Assembly (NCBI RefSeq): GCF_013349955.1
Contig: NZ_JABVXC010000005.1
Span: 51,679-115,678, forward strand
DNA length: 64,000 nucleotides
Source of the DNA: Onishia taeanensis
Lineage (GTDB): Bacteria > Pseudomonadota > Gammaproteobacteria > Pseudomonadales > Halomonadaceae
Direction of reading: 5' to 3'
The position numbers and the translations under genes were made by a program. The notes under the pieces were generated by a model that did no database searches, was not told the DNA's origin, and was given only the letters and a program-made list of their open reading frames with translations. Below, piece by piece: positions 53,994 through 63,948 of this stretch (position 1 is the stretch's first letter; each line of letters starts with the position of its first letter).

Positions 53994-54467
53994 TCACTGC
54001 TCCTGTGATGATGCGCTGGCGGATGCCAGCGTGACGATGGCGGTGGTGCCATCGAATTCCTTGAAGATAACGTCGGTGCCCGGAGGCAGACGCGTGGTGG
54101 TGCTGTCGGCGACGCGCAGGCGGTAGAAGTCGCCGTTGATCTTGAGGCCGCTGGCGCCGTCGAAGTCGCGATCCAGCGTCAGATAATGGCGCCCCTGCTC
54201 GGCACCGGTGCCGGTGGTGCCATAGGCCACGCCCTTGGGCGAGAAGCGTGGCCGGATCACCTTGATGGTCAGGGGAACCAGCACTCCGGACAGCACGCCC
54301 ATGGCGAGCAGTTGCCCACTAATGGGTAGCCCGAGGGCGGCGGTGGTCGCCGCGGTCAAAGCAGCAGCGATGGCTAGTGCCAGCAGCATCAGCGTGCCGG
54401 AGGTCAGCTCGGCCAGGCCGAGCACCAGGGCGGCAGCGAGCCAGAGCATCGCAGGGGTCCATTCCAT
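53994..54467 (-). CDS. ybbJ: NfeD-like membrane protein (YbbJ)
   Basis: This 157-residue protein has three closely spaced membrane helices (about residues 5-70) and a C-terminal OB-fold domain (about 90-150; FDGASGLKINGDFYRLRV, then VIFKEFDGTTAIV). It is the short NfeD form that partners stomatin-like proteins. GAGGAA lies before the ATG. With qmcA it is the standard ybbJ-qmcA pair. Confidence 0.93.
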   Translation of the reverse strand: MEWTPAMLWLAAALVLGLAELTSGTLMLLALAIAAALTAATTAALGLPISGQLLAMGVLSGVLVPLTIKVIRPRFSPKGVAYGTTGTGAEQGRHYLTLDRDFDGASGLKINGDFYRLRVADSTTTRLPPGTDVIFKEFDGTTAIVTLASASASSQEQ

Positions 54468-54580
54468 GGCTGTTTCCTCGGTTGGTCAGTCGGTCTAGTG
54501 TCGCATGCCGCCTTGAAGGGGGCGCTAGGGCGTGAGTGCTGTTTAGCTCGCTGCGTTAAGTAATGCGCTTCGTCGGGCCG

Positions 54581-54790
54581 TCAGCGCGGGGCATCACTGA
54601 TCGAGCGGGGCTCGCCGTTTTCATCGAGAATCACGCCCGGTGAGTAGGGCGTAGGTGTTTCATCGCCGGGTGCGCCGAGTACGGTCTCGCGGTGTCCATC
54701 CGGGTAGGTATTGATGGTACAACCAGGGAGCAGCATCGCCAGCAGGAGGCCGGCAATCAGCGGCAGGGCGCACAGACGGAAACGTGGCAT
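54581..54790 (-). CDS. Small predicted lipoprotein
   Basis: This 69-residue protein has a signal peptide ending in a lipobox-like LLPGC (Cys about residue 24), then a short hydrophilic mature part, TINTYPDGHRETV, with Pro-rich PTPYSPG. No known function. The start at 54790 follows an AAGG-type site; a longer open frame to 54907 lacks signal-peptide logic. It is monocistronic between the nfeD gene and the divergent DUF2252 gene. Confidence 0.75.
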   Translation of the reverse strand: MPRFRLCALPLIAGLLLAMLLPGCTINTYPDGHRETVLGAPGDETPTPYSPGVILDENGEPRSISDAPR

Positions 54791-54973
54791 GACGGGGCCT
54801 TCTAGGGATATCACAAGATTGATGCGTAATATGCTAATCATACCTTGCCCGCTTGTCCGGTGACATCTTCGTAACGGCTCCCTTGATGCCATATCATCGA
54901 ACCTCATCCACCTCTACCATGAAGGGACTGGCCGCTCTCATGGCTATTGCCCCTTATCGAGGAGACACGCCGC

Positions 54974-56317
54974 ATGTCGCAGCCCCTGACACGCCATAAC
55001 CGACCCCAGCAGGTGCTCGATGCCATCGATGCCGCCAACGCCGGCCTTTCCGATGCCGACCGGGAGGCCAAGTTCGCCAAGCTGGCACAGTCGCCGTACC
55101 GCTTCTTTCGCGGCACCAATCACCTCTACTGGGATGATGTCTGGCACGATTGGCGCTTCGCCTTGTTCGGTGGCCTGCCCGAGACCCAGACCTGGCTGCA
55201 GGGTGATGCCCATGCCTACAACTTTGGCGCCTATGGCCATCACGACGATGCGGTGCGCTACGGCATGGATGACTTCGACGACGCCCTGATCGGCGACTAC
55301 CAGTACGATCTCTGGCGGCTGGCCATCAGCCTGGTGCTCGATGCTCGCGAGAATGTCGGCCTGTCACGCAAGGGCATCCGCAAGGCATTGAAGAAACTGC
55401 TTGAAAGCTATCACGACGAACTGGCCGGGCACGTGCGCGGCGAGGCGCCGATGGCCGTGACTCTAGAGACCGCCAAGGGCCCCTTGGCGCCTTTCCTCGA
55501 GAAGGTGACGCGTAAGGAAAGCCGGGCCAAGATGCTGGACAAGTGGACCACCCTCGACGAGGGAGGGCGGCGCTTTGCCGTCGAGGAGCGTCCGGAGAAG
55601 CTGGCCCGATTGCCCGCGCACCTGAGTAGCCAACTGCGCAAGGCCATCGAGGAGGAGTACCGCAATACCCTGAGCGGGGCACGCGCCCAGGCCGAGGAGG
55701 ATCACTTCCGGATCAAGGACATGGCGCGGCGTCTCGACGCCGGCACCGGCTCGCTGGGGCTCGAACGCTATTACGTGCTGATCGAAGGCGGGCGCAGGCT
55801 CGAACATAAGCACGAGCACGACGACGTGATCCTCGATGTGAAACAGCAGACGCCTCCCGAAGGCTGGCGCAAGATGAACGCCGCCGAGAAGCGTGCCTGG
55901 AAGGCCGCCTTCCCCCATGAAGGGACTCGCCATGCCGCCGCTTTCAGCGCTATCGCCGAGTATCCCGACCTCTACCTGGGCTGGCTGCATCTGGGCGAGA
56001 GCGTCTTTTCGGTGCGCGAGCGCTCACCGTTCAAGGAAGACTTTCCCACCCACAAACTCGACGGTGCCAAACCCTACCGCCAGCTGGTCAAGCAATGGGG
56101 ACGGATTCTCGCGCGCGAGCACCTGCGTGGCGCCCGTGCCCTAAACCAGGACGACCCGGCACGCTTTGCACGCAACGTCTGCGCACGACTCGATGGACGC
56201 CTGGAGCCCTTTATCGAGGTGGTCAGCACCCTGGCGGTGACCTATGCCGACTGCGTCGCCCAGGATTACCGCGTCTTCGTCGATGCCCGTATGCCTGGCT
56301 ATTCGGACGACACCTAG
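54974..56317 (+). CDS. DUF2252 family protein (kinase-like fold)
   Basis: This 447-residue protein belongs to DUF2252. The motif LQGDAHAYNFGAYG resembles the catalytic HGD-x4-N loop of aminoglycoside-phosphotransferase-like kinases, and FDDALIGDYQYDLWRLAISL follows with the metal-binding Asp position (DDFDD). The phosphorylated substrate is unknown. GAGGAGA (54959-54965) lies 8 bases before the ATG; an in-frame TTG at 54947 is less likely. It is upstream of cysK on the same strand with a 57-base gap. Confidence 0.88.
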   Translation: MSQPLTRHNRPQQVLDAIDAANAGLSDADREAKFAKLAQSPYRFFRGTNHLYWDDVWHDWRFALFGGLPETQTWLQGDAHAYNFGAYGHHDDAVRYGMDDFDDALIGDYQYDLWRLAISLVLDARENVGLSRKGIRKALKKLLESYHDELAGHVRGEAPMAVTLETAKGPLAPFLEKVTRKESRAKMLDKWTTLDEGGRRFAVEERPEKLARLPAHLSSQLRKAIEEEYRNTLSGARAQAEEDHFRIKDMARRLDAGTGSLGLERYYVLIEGGRRLEHKHEHDDVILDVKQQTPPEGWRKMNAAEKRAWKAAFPHEGTRHAAAFSAIAEYPDLYLGWLHLGESVFSVRERSPFKEDFPTHKLDGAKPYRQLVKQWGRILAREHLRGARALNQDDPARFARNVCARLDGRLEPFIEVVSTLAVTYADCVAQDYRVFVDARMPGYSDDT

Positions 56318-56374
56318 CCGGTGCTATGATCGGCTGATCTTCAATTTCATACATATACCCTCAGGGAAATATTC

Positions 56375-57346
56375 ATGGCCAAGATCCACAACGACAACTC
56401 GCTGTCTATCGGTAATACCCCGCTGGTGCGTCTTAACCGAGTGAACGCAGGCGCGACCATCTGGGCCAAGATCGAGGGCCGTAACCCGGCCTATTCAGTG
56501 AAGTGTCGGGTGGGGGCGGCCATGATCTGGGATGCCGAAGAACGCGGCCTGCTCACACCGGATATGACCATTATCGAGCCGACCAGCGGCAATACCGGTA
56601 TCGCGCTTGCCTTCGCCGCTGCCGCTCGCGGCTACAAGGTGATGCTGACCATGCCGGCGTCGATGAGCCTTGAGCGGCGCCAGGTGCTCAAGGCGCTGGG
56701 CGCCGAACTGGTGCTGACCGAGCCCGCCAAGGGCATGCCGGGGGCCATCGCCAGGGCCGAGGAAATCGCCGCGTCCGAACCGGCGCGCTATTTCATGCCC
56801 CAGCAGTTCAATAACCCGGCCAACCCGCGCATCCACGAGACCACCACCGGCCCCGAGATCTGGAACGACACCGACGGCGCGGTGGACGTATTCGTCGCTG
56901 GGGTCGGTACCGGCGGGACCCTGACCGGCGTCTCGCGCTATATCAAAAAGACCCAGGGCAAGGCGATTCATAGCGTGGCCGTCGAGCCCACTGATTCGCC
57001 TATCATCAGCCAGACCCTGGCCGGTGAGCCGCTGGCCCCCGCGCCACACAAGATTCAGGGCATCGGCGCTGGCTTCGTGCCCCAAAACCTCGACCTCGAG
57101 ATGATCGACCAGGTCGAGCAGGTCAGCAACGAAGACGCGATGGCCATGGCGCACCGGCTGATGCTGGAAGAAGGCATTCTCTGCGGCACTTCCTGCGGGG
57201 CCGCCGTGGCCGCTGCCGTGCGCATCGGCCAGCAGCCCGAACATCACGGCAAGAATATCGTCGTGGTGTTGCCCGACAGCGCCGAGCGTTACCTGAGTTC
57301 CGCGCTCTTTGCCGATCGCTTCAGCGAGCAGGAAACGGTGCAGTAA
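56375..57346 (+). CDS. cysK: Cysteine synthase A (O-acetylserine sulfhydrylase)
   Basis: This 323-residue PLP enzyme, the same length as E. coli CysK, makes cysteine from O-acetylserine and sulfide. The Schiff-base lysine is Lys43 (SVKCRVG), the substrate loop is TSGNTGIAL and the PLP-phosphate loop is GTGGTLTG. Nearly every family motif matches CysK rather than CysM (for example [12 protein letters not shown] and [12 protein letters not shown]). The ATG follows AGGGA at 8 bases. Confidence 0.97.
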   Translation: MAKIHNDNSLSIGNTPLVRLNRVNAGATIWAKIEGRNPAYSVKCRVGAAMIWDAEERGLLTPDMTIIEPTSGNTGIALAFAAAARGYKVMLTMPASMSLERRQVLKALGAELVLTEPAKGMPGAIARAEEIAASEPARYFMPQQFNNPANPRIHETTTGPEIWNDTDGAVDVFVAGVGTGGTLTGVSRYIKKTQGKAIHSVAVEPTDSPIISQTLAGEPLAPAPHKIQGIGAGFVPQNLDLEMIDQVEQVSNEDAMAMAHRLMLEEGILCGTSCGAAVAAAVRIGQQPEHHGKNIVVVLPDSAERYLSSALFADRFSEQETVQ

Positions 57347-57401
57347 GGCCGGTTGGTCTCAGCACACGTCATCGGCCGCGCCGAAACACAAGGACAGACG
57401 C

Positions 57402-59393
57402 ATGATGCTTGATCCCATAATGATGGCCGCGCTGGCGGCCGTGTCGGCCTTCGTGTTGGGGGCGCTGGTGACCTCTTTGCTGGCCCGTCGACGGCGTCAT
57501 GAGGCGCTCAAAAAGGCCCAGGCCGAGGCAGCAGCGCAGGCTGAGTCGCTGCGCGAGGCCTTGGCTCGTCAGACCGAGACGCTGGAAGCGCGCGATGCGA
57601 TGCTTGCCGAGCGTGAGAAGGCGCTGGCCGAGAAAACCGATGCGCTCTCCCAGGCCGAGCTTGCCAAGGCGCGCCTGGAGACCGAGCTTTCAAGCCTGCG
57701 AGAGGGGCTCACCGCCCGTGAGCACGACGTCGAACGGCTGACCGATGCGCTTAGCGAGGCTCGCGAGCGGGCTCAGGCGCTAGGCGAGGAGAAGGCGACG
57801 CTGACCGAGTCGCTGGCGCGGTTACGGGAGCATCAGACGGCGCTGTCGGACGGTTTCCATGAGCGCTTGGCCGAGCGTGAGCAGCGCCTCGAGCGGGTCG
57901 AGTCTCAACGCGTCAAGCTCGAGCAGGCGCTCGAAGATAGCCAGGAGAAAGTCGCCGACCTGCGCGAGAACCTTCGTTCGGCAAGCACACAGCGCGACGA
58001 GAAACAGGCGGCACTGGTCAATTACCAGGCCTGGTGGGAGCGCGAGAAGGCCGCTCGCGAGACGCTGGCCGAAGAGCTTGCCAACCTGAAGACGACCCAT
58101 GGCGAGCTGACCAGCACGCTCTCCCAGAAGCAGCAGCACTTCGACGAGCAGCTCACGCTGGTCAAGGAAAGTCGCGATCAGCTCAAGCAGGAGTTCGAGA
58201 ACCTTGCCAACGAGATCCTCGAGCGTAAGGGCAAGGCTTTCTCGGATATGTCACAGCAGCGACTGACCGGCCTGCTACAGCCGATTCAGAGTGAGATGAA
58301 GGGCTTTCGCGAGAAGGTGGAGTCGATCCATCAGCAGGAGAGCGAGCAGCGCGTGCAGCTGCGCACCGAGCTCAAGCACTTGCAGAGCCTGAACCAGGCG
58401 ATCACCGATCAGGCCGACAAGCTGACCAACGCCCTGCAGGGCCAGAAGAAAATCCAGGGCAACTGGGGCGAGCTGATGCTCGAGAACGTGCTGGATGGTG
58501 CCGGCCTGCGCCGCGGCAAGGACTACGATCGCGAGGTCAGCTTCACCACCGAGGATGGGCGTCGCCGGCCGGATGCCATCGTCTACCTGCCCCAGCAAAA
58601 GCATCTGGTCATCGACGCCAAGACCTCCCTCGCCGCCTATACCCGTTATGTGAACGGCGACAGCGATGGCGAGAGATATCAGGCACTTGCCGAGCACTGC
58701 AAGGCAGTGGGTGATCGCATTACCGAGCTTTCCGACCGCCACTACTACGATCTGCCGGGGCTCAACTCGCCGGAAGTGGTGGTGATGTTCATTCCCGTCG
58801 AGTCCGCCTACGTCGAGGCGCTCAAGCACGACGAGAGCCTCTATCAGCGGGCCATCGAGAACAACGTGCTGGTGGCCACCCCGACCACGCTGCTGACCAG
58901 CCTCAATATCGTGCGTCAGCTGTGGCGCTTCGAGGATCAGAGTCGGCATTCGGCCGAGCTTGCCAGCCGCGCCGAGAAGTTCTATGACAAGCTGCGTGTG
59001 TTCCTCAACAGCATGGAAGACGTCGGTAAGAAGCTCGACGGCGCCCGCCTGAGCTTTGATCGCGCCATGAACCAGTTGAGCGCCGGCAAGGGTAACCTGA
59101 TCAAGCAGACCAACGAGTTTCGTGAGCTCGGCGTGGCGGTGAAGAAGGAACTGCCGCGGGAGCTTACCGAGCGGGCGCGACTGGAGCTGGAGCCTGGTGG
59201 TATGGATGGCGGCGAGAGGACAAGCGAAGGTGATGGCAACGACACCGGCGCGCTCGATGATACGGCGTCTGCTGACGCCACGCCCGACGCCACGCCAGAC
59301 GCTTGGCAGGCGAACGATGAGCAGGCCGACACCGCCACCGGTGATACCCCGTCATGGGCGACACTGACTAGCGAGGCCGAAGAGCGCAGCTGA
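57402..59393 (+). CDS. rmuC: DNA recombination protein RmuC
   Basis: This 663-residue protein has an N-terminal membrane helix (about 8-26), a long coiled coil (about 30-330), and the RmuC domain (about 340-600) with PD-(D/E)xK nuclease-like residues (DGRRRPDAIVYL near 390, VIDAKTSL near 405). RmuC limits inversions at short inverted repeats. The start at 57402 follows AAGGA at 7 bases. The ~60-residue tail is acidic and low-complexity (DATPDATPDAW), unlike the core. Confidence 0.94.
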   Translation: MMLDPIMMAALAAVSAFVLGALVTSLLARRRRHEALKKAQAEAAAQAESLREALARQTETLEARDAMLAEREKALAEKTDALSQAELAKARLETELSSLREGLTAREHDVERLTDALSEARERAQALGEEKATLTESLARLREHQTALSDGFHERLAEREQRLERVESQRVKLEQALEDSQEKVADLRENLRSASTQRDEKQAALVNYQAWWEREKAARETLAEELANLKTTHGELTSTLSQKQQHFDEQLTLVKESRDQLKQEFENLANEILERKGKAFSDMSQQRLTGLLQPIQSEMKGFREKVESIHQQESEQRVQLRTELKHLQSLNQAITDQADKLTNALQGQKKIQGNWGELMLENVLDGAGLRRGKDYDREVSFTTEDGRRRPDAIVYLPQQKHLVIDAKTSLAAYTRYVNGDSDGERYQALAEHCKAVGDRITELSDRHYYDLPGLNSPEVVVMFIPVESAYVEALKHDESLYQRAIENNVLVATPTTLLTSLNIVRQLWRFEDQSRHSAELASRAEKFYDKLRVFLNSMEDVGKKLDGARLSFDRAMNQLSAGKGNLIKQTNEFRELGVAVKKELPRELTERARLELEPGGMDGGERTSEGDGNDTGALDDTASADATPDATPDAWQANDEQADTATGDTPSWATLTSEAEERS

Positions 59394-59912
59394 CGAGCGA
59401 TCGGCATCAGGCTGATATCTCGCCATCACGTCTCTGCCATGGAGCAGGCGGGAAGCTGTTTTCCCGACACGATCTGCCTGCGCCTGGCTGATAGAGGATG
59501 ACTCCCATGGTGTTCAGCCGACGCGGCCTTTTCGGAGCTGCCTAACACATCCCCAGCAATCCGGCGGTCAGTGAGCCGTTTAGTGGCATTATCGCCAAGC
59601 ACTCGCTGATTGCCGCCATCCCTCAGGAGGCCACCGTGGCCGGGAGCCTCCAGCGGTCCCCTGAGCGACGATATCGTCCCCCGCCGCGTCGCTCGCGATC
59701 GACGTCTCCCCGCCCCGATCAAGGGGCCCCGATCTTTGACTTTCCTCCTACGCCCTGACCTTACGCCACCACCTCCTCACGACGGGAGGAGGCAGGACGG
59801 CGAGCAATTGGCGACCCTTGACGTGGTGAGAGCCCGCCGCCTGCCGGGATGGGCCTTGCCCTTGAGACACGTCATCGATACGCGTCACCTCACAACAACT
59901 AGAGGGCTCGAT
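59394..59912 (+). promoter_or_regulatory. 519-base leader between rmuC and malE; probable maltose-operon control region
   Basis: No gene is supported here. It contains a 12-bp palindrome GACGATATCGTC (59667-59678), an inverted repeat CCTCCTC-N7-GAGGAGG (59772-59792), and two GGA-T/G-GA cores (59496-59501, 59785-59790) that could be read as MalT-box-like elements, though the flanks fit poorly. A ribosome binding site AGAGGG (59901-59906) ends the region. The length suggests a regulated promoter with a long leader. Confidence 0.4.
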
Positions 59913-61109
59913 ATGACACCACGCCATGCTTTCCTGACTTCGCTGTTGGCCGCCGGCCTTAGCGCCGCCGCTACCTTGCCGGCCATGGCCTTCGAGGACG
60001 ACACCCTTACCGTCTGGATCGGCGACAACAAGGGCCCTCAGGGGATCCGTGAAGTAGCCAAGCGATTCACGGCCGACACCGGTATCGTCATCGACATCGT
60101 CCATCCCGACGATATGACCAACCGCTTCCAGCAGGCCGCCGGCAGCGGCCAGGGACCGGACATCGTGATCTTCGCCCACGACCGCATGGGAGAATGGGCC
60201 CAGAGCGGGCTGCTCAAGTCCATTGCGCCCTCCGAGACCTACCGCGATCGCTACTTCGACTTCACCTGGGACGCCGTCGAGTGGAACGGCGCGACCTATG
60301 GCTATCCTATCTCGGTGGAGTCGCTGGGCCTGATCTACAACAAGGACCTGGTGGAGACGCCCCCCGAAAGCTTCGCCGAGCTTGCCAGCCTCGATGCCGA
60401 GCTAACCAAGGAAGGCAAGAAAGCGATTCTCTTCAACTACGGTGAGCCCTACTTCAGTTGGCCACTGCTGGCCGCCAATGGCGGCTATGCGTTCCAGCAT
60501 ACCGACAGCGGCTACGACACCAGCGACATCGGCGTCAACAATGCCGGCGCGGTGGCGGGAGCCGAGCGTCTGCGTGAATTGATCGACAGTGGCGTGTTGC
60601 CCGAGGGCACCGACTACAGCGTAACGGATACCCGCTTCAATCGGGGCGAGGTGGCCGCCATGATCAGTGGCCCCTGGGCCTGGAGCAACCTGGAGAAGAG
60701 TGGCATCGACTTCGGCGTGGCGCTGCTGCCCAGGGTCGGTGATGAGCGGGCCAAGCCGATGTTCGGGGTGATGGCGGCGATGATCAACTCGGCCTCGCCC
60801 AACGACTTCCTGGCCACCGAGTTCCTCGAGAACTATCTGCTCGAAGAGCAAGGACTGCGTACCTTCAACAGCGATGGGTCGCTGGGCGCCGTGGCCCATA
60901 AGGCCTATCAGCAGGACCTGGAATCCGATCCGCGGATCGCCGCTACCCTGGCCAACGCCGAGCTAGGCTCGCCGATGCCCAACATCCCCGAGATGGGGGC
61001 CTTCTGGTCGGCCATGGAACCGGCGCTGCAGAACATCGGCAGCGGCCGCCAATCACCACAGGCGGCGCTGGATGCCGCCGCGGAGCGCATCCGCACCGCT
61101 ATCGAGTGA
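59913..61109 (+). CDS. malE: Maltose/maltodextrin-binding protein MalE
   Basis: This 398-residue periplasmic binding protein (E. coli MalE 396) has a signal peptide cleaved after AMA (residue 26). The maltose-family signatures are TVWIGDNKGPQGIREVAKRF, GPDIVIFAHDRMGEWAQSGLL, and AAMISGPWAWSNLEKSGI. It has a soluble rather than lipoprotein signal. It is followed by malF and malG but not malK in this window. AGAGGG lies 6 bases before the ATG. Confidence 0.95.
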   Translation: MTPRHAFLTSLLAAGLSAAATLPAMAFEDDTLTVWIGDNKGPQGIREVAKRFTADTGIVIDIVHPDDMTNRFQQAAGSGQGPDIVIFAHDRMGEWAQSGLLKSIAPSETYRDRYFDFTWDAVEWNGATYGYPISVESLGLIYNKDLVETPPESFAELASLDAELTKEGKKAILFNYGEPYFSWPLLAANGGYAFQHTDSGYDTSDIGVNNAGAVAGAERLRELIDSGVLPEGTDYSVTDTRFNRGEVAAMISGPWAWSNLEKSGIDFGVALLPRVGDERAKPMFGVMAAMINSASPNDFLATEFLENYLLEEQGLRTFNSDGSLGAVAHKAYQQDLESDPRIAATLANAELGSPMPNIPEMGAFWSAMEPALQNIGSGRQSPQAALDAAAERIRTAIE

Positions 61110-61133
61110 CGCTTTCCTTCTCGTGTCCATGCC

Positions 61134-61165
61134 CCCGGCCGGCCGTGAACCCGCGTCAGGCCGGG
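61134..61165 (+). other. malE-malF intergenic hairpin
   Basis: CCCGGCC (61134-61140) can pair with GGCCGGG (61159-61165) across an 18-base loop, between the malE stop and malF start and without a T tract. In E. coli a comparable hairpin-rich gap keeps MalE in excess over MalF. Confidence 0.4.
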
Positions 61166-61184
61166 ACAGACCGCAGGTGACCCC

Positions 61185-62759
61185 ATGTTTGTGACCAACG
61201 CCTCGCGCGGCTTACCGCGCCATCGATCCCGCGCCCCCGCCGAGCGCTACCGCCGTTGGGCGATGCGCGCCCTGACGGCACTGCTGGTGCTCGGCACGCT
61301 ATGGCTGGTGGTGGCCTTCCAGCTGCGCGGCCAGTGGATGTTCTCGCTGCTGTTCCTGGTGCTGGGCGCCAGCCTGGCGATCGTGTTCGGCAAGCGCCAG
61401 CTGATGAGCCACCGCTATATCTTTCCGGCGCTGGCTGGGATGGGGGTGTTCGTCATCTTCCCCCTGATCTATACCATCGGCATCAGCTTCAGCAACTACA
61501 GCTCGAGTAATCTGCTCAGCGAGGAACGGGTACGTGCCCAGTTCCTCGGCCAGACCTACCAGGCCGAGGGCCAGGCCTTCGACTTTCGGCTGGTCCGTGA
61601 CGGCAATCGGACGCGCCTCTACCTGGAGGCCGAGGCCTCAGGAGTGGCGGGGGAGGCCAGGCAACTGGTATCCCGGCCGCTGGCACAGGCCGTGGAAGGG
61701 CAACCCCTAGCGGTCGAGCCGACCCAGGCAACCCCCTCCGGCGAGGTGCTGGGCATCCGCGAGGTGATCGCCAATCGTGAGCTCCTTGAGGCCCTGAGCC
61801 TGGTGATGCCGGATGGCACCGAACTCCAGATGGCGGGGCTACGCAGCTTCGCGCCGATACTGCCGCGCTTCGAAGCGAACCCCGATGGCAGCCTGACCGA
61901 CCTGCGCGACGGTACCACCCTGACGCCTAACCAAGAGACTGGCTTTTTCGTCACCGAGCAAGGTGAGCGGCTTACCCCAGGCTGGCCGGTCGCGGTCGGG
62001 CTGGACAACTACACCAAGATCTTCACCGATCCGGACATCCGCGGGCCCTTCCTGCAGATCTTCGTCTGGACCTTCGTGTTCGCCGGGCTGACGGTGGTCT
62101 TCACCCTGGCGGTGGGCTTCACCTTGGCCGCGCTGTTGCAGTGGGACCAGCTCAAGGGCAAAGCTGTCTACCGCACCCTGCTGATCCTGCCCTATGCGGT
62201 GCCGGCCTTCATCTCGATCCTGATCTTCAAAGGCATGTTCAACCAGAACCACGGTGAGATAAATCTGATCCTCGAAAACCTCTTCGGCATCAGCCCCGAC
62301 TGGTTCACCGACCCGGCGATGGCGCGCACCATGTTGTTGATCGTCAACACCTGGCTCGGCTACCCCTACATGCTGCTGCTATGCATGGGGCTGATTCAGT
62401 CGGTCCCCAACGATCTCTACGAAGCCTCGGCGGTAGACGGCGGCGGGCCGCTGACCAATATGTGGCGCATCACCCTGCCGCTGATCCTGAAGCCGTTGAC
62501 GCCGCTGCTGATCGCCGCCTTCGCCTTCAACTTCAACAACTTCGTGCTGATCGCCCTGCTCACCGGCGGTAAGCCGGACATCCTCGGTGCCAGTACCCCG
62601 GCGGGCACCACCGACCTGCTGGTCAGCTACACCTATCGCATCGCCTTCCAGGATGCCGGCCAGAACTTCGGCCTGGCGGCTGCCATCGCCACGCTGATCT
62701 TCCTGCTGGTGGTGGGGCTGTCGTGGCTCAATCTGCGCCTGTCCAAGGTCAAGGTCTAA
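61185..62759 (+). CDS. malF: Maltose ABC transporter permease MalF
   Basis: This 524-residue permease matches MalF by its layout: three N-terminal helices (about 30-105), a large periplasmic insert (about 110-275), then five helices and the ABC coupling motif [22 protein letters not shown]. It forms the translocation path with MalG. The ATG at 61185 has an AGGTGA site just upstream. It ends 14 bases before malG with a shared AAGGAGA. Confidence 0.94.
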   Translation: MFVTNASRGLPRHRSRAPAERYRRWAMRALTALLVLGTLWLVVAFQLRGQWMFSLLFLVLGASLAIVFGKRQLMSHRYIFPALAGMGVFVIFPLIYTIGISFSNYSSSNLLSEERVRAQFLGQTYQAEGQAFDFRLVRDGNRTRLYLEAEASGVAGEARQLVSRPLAQAVEGQPLAVEPTQATPSGEVLGIREVIANRELLEALSLVMPDGTELQMAGLRSFAPILPRFEANPDGSLTDLRDGTTLTPNQETGFFVTEQGERLTPGWPVAVGLDNYTKIFTDPDIRGPFLQIFVWTFVFAGLTVVFTLAVGFTLAALLQWDQLKGKAVYRTLLILPYAVPAFISILIFKGMFNQNHGEINLILENLFGISPDWFTDPAMARTMLLIVNTWLGYPYMLLLCMGLIQSVPNDLYEASAVDGGGPLTNMWRITLPLILKPLTPLLIAAFAFNFNNFVLIALLTGGKPDILGASTPAGTTDLLVSYTYRIAFQDAGQNFGLAAAIATLIFLLVVGLSWLNLRLSKVKV

Positions 62760-62773
62760 GGAGAAGTCGTCTC

Positions 62774-63664
62774 ATGGCCATGGTTCAACCCCGTTCGATC
62801 CGTACCCGCAAGCTGGGCGCACACCTGGCGCTACTGGGGTTCGTCAGCCTGGTGGTGTTCCCGCTGCTGCTGGTGATCTCGATCTCCTTCCGCGAGGGCA
62901 ACTTCGCCACCGGCAGCCTGATCCCTGAACGCTTCTCGCTGGAGCACTGGGCACTGGCCTTCGGCATCCCCTGGGAGCGCGCCGATGGCACCGTCGTCCA
63001 GCCGCCGTTCCCGGTGCTGCTGTGGTTGTGGAATTCGATCAAGGTGGCGTTGGCGTCTTCGCTGATGATACTCGCCCTCTCCACCACCAGCGCTTATGCC
63101 TTCGCGCGCATGCGCTTCGCCGGCAAGGCGCCGATCCTCAAGGGCATGCTGATCTTCCAGATGTTCCCCGCGGTGCTCTCGCTGGTGGCGCTCTATGCAT
63201 TGTTTGATCGCCTCGGCCAGTTGGTGCCCTGGCTGGGGCTCAACACTCACGGCGCGCTGATTCTGGCGTCGCTGGGCGCGGTGGCGCTGCATATCTGGAC
63301 CATCAAGGGCTATTTCGAGTCCATCGACGGCTCCCTGGAGGAGGCGGCGATGGTCGACGGCGCCAGTACCTGGCAGGCCTTCTATCATATTCTGCTGCCG
63401 CTCTCGGTGCCGATCCTGATGGTGGTGTTCATCCTCGCCTTCATCATGTCGATCATGGAATATCCCATGGCCTCGGTGCTGCTGCTCGACGAGGACAAGC
63501 TGACACTCGCCGTCGGCGCCCAGCAGTATCTCGCCGAACATAATCCGCGCTGGGGTGACTTCGCCGCTGCGGCGGTGCTCTCTGGGCTACCCATTACCCT
63601 AGCCTTCCTGCTATGCCAGCGCTGGATCGCCGGCGGGCTCACTGCCGGTGGGGTAAAGGGCTAA
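62774..63664 (+). CDS. malG: Maltose ABC transporter permease MalG
   Basis: This 296-residue permease (the same length as E. coli MalG) has six helices, the early periplasmic-loop segment [21 protein letters not shown], and the coupling motif [32 protein letters not shown] (62758-62764) precedes the ATG. It is followed by a strong terminator; malK is not in this unit. Confidence 0.95.
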   Translation: MAMVQPRSIRTRKLGAHLALLGFVSLVVFPLLLVISISFREGNFATGSLIPERFSLEHWALAFGIPWERADGTVVQPPFPVLLWLWNSIKVALASSLMILALSTTSAYAFARMRFAGKAPILKGMLIFQMFPAVLSLVALYALFDRLGQLVPWLGLNTHGALILASLGAVALHIWTIKGYFESIDGSLEEAAMVDGASTWQAFYHILLPLSVPILMVVFILAFIMSIMEYPMASVLLLDEDKLTLAVGAQQYLAEHNPRWGDFAAAAVLSGLPITLAFLLCQRWIAGGLTAGGVKG

Positions 63665-63701
63665 GCCCCTGATTTCCTCGTCCCGACAGGGACCCCCCTT
63701 T

Positions 63702-63725
63702 CCCCGGCCTTCGCCGGGGTTTTTT
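63702..63725 (+). terminator. Rho-independent terminator of malEFG
   Basis: CCCCGGC (63702-63708), loop CTTC, GCCGGGG (63713-63719), then TTTTTT (63720-63725). Confidence 0.92.
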
Positions 63726-63896
63726 ATGTCGTGGTCGAAGCCATGGCAGGTTGTGGGGGGGCGACTTCCGGAAGCATGTCGTCCCGCTGGCGCCGGCGTC
63801 GAGGGGGCGATGAGCGTGGCTATCCCGTGTCAGGGCCGCGCTCCCTGCGAGAGAGTGGTTTTCCTCCAGGCCAATCACGGCGATATGGCAACGACA

Positions 63897-63926
63897 ACGC
63901 CCCGGGCGCGAGGCGCACCGGGGCGT
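63897..63926 (-). terminator. Probable terminator for the minus-strand gene at the window edge
   Basis: ACGCCCCGG (63897-63905) and CCGGGGCGT (63918-63926) form a 9-bp stem just beyond the stop at 63949. On the minus strand the following bases are TGTCGTTG, only partly T-rich. The region 63726-63896 shows no supported gene. Confidence 0.55.
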
Positions 63927-63948
63927 GGCAGAGCAGGGAGAGCGTCGT

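Noticed and set aside
59496..59790. MalT boxes in the malE leader
   Set aside because: Two GGA-T/G-GA cores occur, but the flanking bases and their arrangement do not match paired MalT boxes, so no regulator site is called.
59610..59912. Upstream extension of malE
   Set aside because: The open frame runs 303 bases further upstream, but its product is Arg/Pro-rich, lacks a signal peptide there, and the ATG at 59913 has a ribosome binding site and a normal signal peptide.
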